From Pocillopora verrucosa (lineage: Eukaryota; Cnidaria; Anthozoa; Scleractinia; Pocilloporidae), in assembly GCF_036669915.1 (NCBI RefSeq), contig NC_089315.1:23441936-23505935 (forward strand): 64,000 bases of DNA. The letters are read 5' to 3'. This document shows, one piece after another, positions 58,800-64,000 of this stretch (the first letter of the stretch is position 1; each line of letters begins with the position of its first letter). The notes beneath the pieces are model-generated. The model did no database searches. It was not told the origin of the DNA and was given only the letters and a program-made list of their open reading frames with translations. The position numbers and the translations under genes were made by a program.

Positions 58800-61052
58800 T
58801 ATAGTTATCCTCTTTTTCTTAGATATCAAATAGCAATTTGCGGAGAACTCTTGAAAGCTTTCTTTGGAAGATCCGATATATAACTTTGTATCTTATTCCA
58901 CAGCTTTACTCCGAACTGAGAGAAAGAATTGTTTTGTATTTCTATCTCGAATTTTTAACATAGAACTTTCCAGACGTAGATGATCGTATATTGTATGAGT
59001 GAATATTAGACGTTTTCTGAAATAAATTTAACATGTTTACTGGGGCTTTATCATTATTGATATCGTGCATTAAGGTTGATACGGACTCATAATAAAGAAA
59101 AGTTCTTGGGAGCAATTGTTAGCTTGGGGAAATAAAGGAATTGCATGGTCATGCCAGTCTGCGAAGTACAGCAGACGAAGAGCTCTTTTCTAAAGAATTA
59201 GAATTCTATTAAGATAAGTTTTGCATGCCTGACCCCAGGCAGCGAGACCATAGGTTAAATAAGGATGAATTAGTGATGAAATAGATATTCAGTAGTAATG
59301 GTCCAGGTACAGAGTGGTGTAGCTTTGCAAGAAGCCCAACATTTTTACTAATTTTTGTAACAATAGAATCAATGTGGTATTTCCAAGAGAGATGCTGATC
59401 AATAAGAACGCCAAGGTATTTTCTGTAAACTTTAGACTCGAGACGAACATATTTATTCTTTTCATCATCAAACATGCAAAGTTTTGGTTGGTAAGAAAAT
59501 CGCTTTTGGTAAGGATAAAAAATTACAAAGTTGGACTTGTTAATATTAAGTGTTAGTTTGTTGGCTGCCAACCGGTTACAAAGGTTTTGTTGCTCATTGT
59601 TGACGATTGTTTCAAGATCTTTCAGATTTTTTTCCGCATACAAAATGTTAGTGCTGTCTGTAAAAAGGTAAAACCTAAATTTATTTGAGCATCTGTGGAC
59701 ATCATTGACATATAGCAAGAAAAGCAATGGTCCAAGAATTGATCCTTGTGGAACACCACATCCAACGACAGCTCTATCTGATATATGATGGCCTACTTGC
59801 GTTGTTTACGAAAGCCATAGTGATTGAGCCTATCAAGCAAAATGTCGTGATCGACTGTGTGGAAGGCTTTTTTATGATCAATGAATACTCCTCAAGATAG
59901 CAATCGTTGATTCATGTTTGTCTGTATATCATGAACAATGTCCAATATTACGTGTTGGGTTGAATGCCCCTTACGAAAGCCGTATTGTGAGGAATACAAA
60001 CGTTCGTGTTTCTTTATATAACTCGTCAATCTGCTGTAGATTATTTTCTACAATACTCTATTAAAATTTGATAGTAAAGAGATAGGTCTGTTGTTGTTTG
60101 CGTCAGTATCATCGTCACTCACTGGCGTAATTTTTAGCAATTTTGAGCTTTGATGGATAAGTTCCAAGTCTGATAGATATATTGAGTATCTCCGAAAGAA
60201 CAGGAGCTGTGACGGCACTTGAATACTTGAGCAGTTTAGTTGGTGAGGAGTATAAACCATATGATTTATCATTCGGTACAAGTAATATTTCTGACAGTAA
60301 TTCTTCGGGTAAGACAGGTTGAAAAAAGAAGGATGAAATTGGAGATTTGCACTTATTAACAAAGTCTAGATGATGTTTTTGGGGAATGGGCAGGTTATTG
60401 GCAAGTTTGTTTCCGACTGTTGCAAAGTGTTCATTAATAATGTTAGGTATCCGCGAACCTTCCTTAATAATTTTGTTGCGATTATTAAAATCCTTTAATG
60501 CAGATATGACTTTTAAGTTTTTTTTCCGTCGATGTAAAAGTTCATTGATTCCTTGCCAGGTTTTTTTTCATTTTGCCCATATTATTTTCGAAAAACGTAT
60601 CATAATATCTCCTTTTGCTTAAGCGTGTCAGTGTACAAATTTTATTTCTATAGTGTTTGTACCTAACTTTGTCTCCAGTTGCATATAATTTATTTCTAAC
60701 CTTAATCGCCGCTTCAATTCCATTAGTTAACCAAGGTTTAGATAGCTGCTTTGCTTTGCGATTAGATCATTTTTTCATGGGGGCGTGTTTGTTAACAATT
60801 GTATTATACTTGTTGTAAAACGATGAAAACAATTTGTTCACACAATCTGTTCCATTTGCAATTATTCGATTCCATTCAACTTCAGACAGCTCATCGTTAA
60901 AGCGATCAGCGGAGAATCTTGAATAGTCACGTATTTTTATATTTTTAACTTGTTGAAGTTTATCTTCCGTTGACGTTGTGATATAGAACTGCGAAAAATG
61001 ATTACTAATATATTGAGACGATTCGCACTTAAGTAGATCTATATTAAAACGT
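58800..61052 (-). mobile_element. Decayed, 5'-truncated CR1/L2-like LINE
   Basis: Fragments of ORF2 run on the minus strand from FNIDLLK of the endonuclease (about 61050) to QFGVKLWNKI near the C-terminus (about 58910). The best open piece is 59727-59209 (172 aa), where the RT catalytic FADD reads FTDS. Other frames hold YRPIS-like and GFRK-like remnants with stops and shifts. It is a different, older family than the intact LINE at 50.0-54.6 kb. Its 5' end abuts RGL intron sequence at about 61052. Confidence 0.85.
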
Positions 61053-61450
61053 GTTGTACCAGTGTCGTGCCTTTCACTTGCACTCGTACTCGGTCGTCAT
61101 TTTTTTTCTATCTGCAAAGGAATCTTGGGAAGGAGGAAGGAAAAGTGGCTTTTTCTTCCTTCCTTCCTTACCCTAATGCAACGCGAGCTCGCTAATCCTT
61201 CCCATCAACCAGTCCGCAAATAAGAAGAAGTTGGGTACGAGTCTGCCTTTCACTTGAATTGTATGCGGACTTACTTAACTCCACAGTCTACAAACGTATT
61301 TTTACCTTTTACATTCCTTAAAATGTGAACAAAGTCATAAAATTTCCCAAGGACGTTTTGCTTTCTTTTCCTGAGATGGCTTTTTTATTTTAAGAAAATA
61401 AGACAGGTAAGTTGAATATAGATGTTTTCTTTTTATGTAAGCCTTCTAGG
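61053..61450 (+). pseudogene. Third partial copy of RGL intron/exon 11 sequence
   Basis: This matches RGL 31794-32190, starting GTTGTACCAGTGTCGTGCC. It includes a dead copy of the 33-nt exon at about 61374-61408: the acceptor is changed to CTGAG, and the frame reads to TAA after about 8 codons. It is the only RGL exon trace left in unit 3. Confidence 0.85.
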
Positions 61451-61454
61451 AGAC

Positions 61455-61835
61455 AAATAGATAGGGACATCCAAACCAGCCGCTGGACACTTCAATCTCC
61501 CTGATCATTCTAAACAACATGTGGCAGTTTGCGGCCTTTCCTTACATCTAGGCAGTTCGGAAAGCCGCAAAACACTAGAACATGAAAAATTTATCTTCCA
61601 AATCGGCACTCTTAATCCCCACGGTATCAACGAGCGCTTTTCATTCAACTAATTTATTCTGGTTTTCTCGTCACCATATTCCCACCAATAGCGTAGCACC
61701 ACTTCCTGCATATAAACAAACACACAACCCACAATTCCTCCAATTGCTTTGACGAGGGGCTAACGCTCGAAACGTCAGCTTTTTTACTCTTTACGGTGGC
61801 CAATTTATGTCAGTTGTTAACACTAATTTACCTTT
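61455..61835 (+). mobile_element. Penelope-like element 3' fragment (endonuclease tail)
   Basis: The frame at about 61468-61650 reads AGHFNLPDHSKQHVAVCGLS, LGSSESRKTLEHEKFIFQIG and TLNPHGINERFSFN, then stop. This is the usual C-terminal end of GIY-YIG endonuclease domains in Penelope-like elements. It is followed by GGGCTAACGCTCGAAACGTC and GGTGGCCAATTTATGTCAG, a terminal motif also seen at 12080 and 23330. The upstream RT part is absent. Confidence 0.75.
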
Positions 61836-62716
61836 TTTTTCAGTTGCGTATGTGATTATCTAAAAGCCATAGAGAAGACGAAGTTTTAATGGTTTTCAAA
61901 AGGTTTTTTTAGAATGGAGTTCGCCTAATCAGGAAAAATTTCGTTGCAAAAGTGTCATTTGCCTGTTAAGATTTGCCAACTAATCAATGATGAGGAAAAA
62001 ATAAATTTGACTAATGGGCCTAAAACATTTAAGAAATTCACGAGAAAAACAACACTAGAGGTAGGGAAGTTATCGGGCAATGTTCCCGTTTCTATGTGCT
62101 CTTTCTCAGCAATTGGTTTAACGATTTTCTTCCTCGTTTGCAATTATTGAGTACAAAATTTTTTTATTGAAGAGTGAAGTGTTGGATTGATTGCTGAGTC
62201 GAGCGTCAAAATATATATCTACTACGGCAACTGTACAAGTTCTATATTATTGGGGTCTTTTTATTATTATTACCATTTTGATAAAGTAATGAAAATTAAA
62301 CCTTTTTATGCAAATGCCTTGTTATCTCTATGCAGTTGAAAGAAAAAAAAAATACACCGCCGGTACAGTTTTTTGAGGATTTCCTATTTTGTCTTCAAAG
62401 AATCTTAGACTCCTTTGAGACTATTTCTTAGAGTTACATGAGCACTCTTTTTGAATCCATAAATAGCATAAATGATGAGCTCACCAGGAAAATTGTGTCT
62501 TATTCGACATTTGAATTAGATTATTATGCAAAACTTTCGTAATTTGTTCATTCCAACTTGTCATTGAAGAATTTTTAATGTTTATTTCCCTTCCGCCTCG
62601 TTTAGCTTCGCTATTTTGTGGGTAGGGATTGTTACATGTGTATTTCAATTGTTAAGGAAAATATGTTTATTGTAAGGTGTTTTAGTTCCCGAAACAATTG
62701 TCTGGAACAAACATTG
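61836..62716. other. Spacer and GPCR4 3' flank (unit 4 start)
   Basis: No gene is seen. 61836-62330 matches the RGL downstream spacer 37318-37800, and 62340-62716 matches 38750-39163. Here the two are joined directly, without the SINE dimer that separates them between units 1 and 2. Confidence 0.75.
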
Positions 62717-63718
62717 TTACTCGGACGTCACTGGGCCAAGTTCATGTTCTTCTTGTTCAATTTGTCCCTGTGTGCATGAGCACAAAGTCATCGACCCACA
62801 AGATAAGATACGGCGAAACTCGCTCCTGAATGTAGAATTCATTCCTGCATATATGATGGGATTGACAGTGTTTGAAATGTAAAGAAAAAACATGCACAAC
62901 AGTTCCAAATTTCTTGGCAAGTGTGATACTAATGAAAAACGTCTTATTATGACTATAACCCAGAGAGGAATCCAACATGCCAAAAAGGCAAAAACAACAA
63001 TGAATAGCGACCTGCTTAGTCGAATTTCTTGAATAGAAATGCGCGCGTCGTTCCTCCCGAATCCTCTCAACGCGGGAGAAATCCCTGTCAGATGTTGACG
63101 AACAACTTTTAGAACTCTCGAGTAACCAAAAGTTGTGGCAACCAAAGGGATGACAAGAAAAAGTGTTAAAACTATTATGTAGTGGATGAACTTGGCACTT
63201 TCCCCAAGGTGTTTGAGAGAACATTGCGCATAGCCAGGCACAAATTCAAAGTCTTGCAATTTGGCCAGTTTTGGAATTGCGATGTAACAAGCCACAAACA
63301 ACCAGAGGAAAAGCACCCATAAACGAGACTTTCTGAGTGAAAATATTATCTGGTAGGTTGTGTTTGGTTTGCATATGCGAACATATCGGTTCACAGCTGT
63401 TAAACCCATGGTTGCCGGTGAGACGTAGACCACGAAGATACTCATGAAGGCGTGAAATTGGCAAATGGTTTCTCCAAGCGACCATTTTCCTGTGAACAGT
63501 ATTATTTCACTGAGAGGCATCACAAAGACAGCGGAGAGCAAGTCGCTCACAGCCAATGCTATGATATAAAGATTCGTGGGGGTGCGCAATCTTGGATTTC
63601 TGTAAACAGATAAGCATACCATGATATTTCCTGCCAGTGAGAGGAGGTTTAAAACGACCAAAGAGGAGCCTTCTAAGATAACCAGTGCTAAACTTCTTGA
63701 TGCAAGATCATCGGCCAT
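62717..63718 (-). CDS. GPCR4: intronless class A receptor, 333 aa
   Basis: This full-length array member has the same landmarks: AGN, LAVSD, TM3 cysteine ETICQFHAF with ECL2 cysteine, NRY, CWIPLW and NPIIYAG. Across ECL2 and TM5 ([20 protein letters not shown]) it is identical to GPCR1, although GPCR2 and GPCR3 lie between them. The tail ends in VTSE rather than VTSK. The ATG at 63718 is in the shared AAGATGGCC context. The ligand is unknown. Confidence 0.93.
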   Translation of the reverse strand: MADDLASRSLALVILEGSSLVVLNLLSLAGNIMVCLSVYRNPRLRTPTNLYIIALAVSDLLSAVFVMPLSEIILFTGKWSLGETICQFHAFMSIFVVYVSPATMGLTAVNRYVRICKPNTTYQIIFSLRKSRLWVLFLWLFVACYIAIPKLAKLQDFEFVPGYAQCSLKHLGESAKFIHYIIVLTLFLVIPLVATTFGYSRVLKVVRQHLTGISPALRGFGRNDARISIQEIRLSRSLFIVVFAFLACWIPLWVIVIIRRFSLVSHLPRNLELLCMFFLYISNTVNPIIYAGMNSTFRSEFRRILSCGSMTLCSCTQGQIEQEEHELGPVTSE

Positions 63719-64000
63719 CTTAGGTAACTGCGCTTCCTTGTCTCAGTTGTAGCTTAAAGTGAACGCAACGAGAAAAAGCAGCACACTGCTAAAAATCAAG
63801 TAAAAATGCTAATATATGGCACTATTGTTGTCCACCAAAAACCGGAATACCGGCCAATATTTCCATATAAAGAAACCGAAAAAACCACGGATCTTACGCT
63901 TAAGAGGAAGAAAAAGCAAAGATCTTACAACAAGCAAAAACAGCTCTTTTTGATTCACGAAACCGATATTCGGTTTTGGATATCATGACAAAATCCAAAA
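63719..64000. other. GPCR4 5' flank, runs off the window
   Basis: This is homologous to the GPCR1 (29639-29915) and GPCR3 5' flanks, ending in GATATCATGACAAAATCC, so the repeat unit continues beyond the window. Confidence 0.75.

Noticed and set aside
1-64000. CRISPR arrays, operons or bacterial features
   Set aside because: Introns, SINEs and LINEs show eukaryotic DNA. The repeats are dispersed, not evenly spaced.

Overview
The window is animal nuclear DNA: spliced genes with GT-AG introns, AT-rich non-coding sequence, dense MITEs, tRNA-derived SINEs, LINEs and a Penelope-type remnant. Gene content (SURF1, prefoldin subunit 6, a divergent T-box factor, a RalGDS/RGL-type exchange factor, lineage-expanded intronless class A GPCRs) and the style of the short repeats suggest an anthozoan cnidarian, probably a stony coral. 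The species cannot be fixed from sequence alone.

Layout. 1-8.4 kb: SURF1 (minus, 8 exons, 282 aa) and PFDN6 (plus, 4 exons, 129 aa) are divergently transcribed from a gap of about 290 bp. 11.0-15.2 kb: a four-exon T-box gene (plus, 395 aa). 18.1-35.9 kb: a 17-exon RalGDS/RGL-like gene (plus, 747 aa) with REM, CDC25 and RA domains. All three long exon models give frames divisible by three with matched phases. An intronless 333-aa GPCR gene lies antisense inside one large RGL intron.

28.4-64 kb is a decayed tandem array. The repeated block is (GPCR, minus) + (RGL 3' exons, plus) + spacer. Unit 1 is the intact one and contains the functional RGL 3' half. Unit 2 (about 38.7-47.2 kb) holds a truncated, stop-containing GPCR pseudogene and a broken headless copy of the RGL 3' exons. 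Unit 3 (about 48.2-62.3 kb) keeps an intact GPCR (335 aa) but has lost nearly all RGL exons and is filled with insertions, including a CR1/L2-like LINE with both ORFs open (50.0-54.6 kb), a 1.37-kb insertion ending in a long hairpin, a decayed LINE and a Penelope-like endonuclease tail. Unit 4 starts at about 62.3 kb with another intact GPCR (333 aa) and runs off the window, so the array may continue.

Functionally, SURF1 (cytochrome c oxidase assembly) and PFDN6 (chaperone) are housekeeping genes, the T-box gene is a regulator, and RGL couples Ras-type GTPases to Ral. The GPCR array looks like a local receptor expansion that copied part of its host gene with it.
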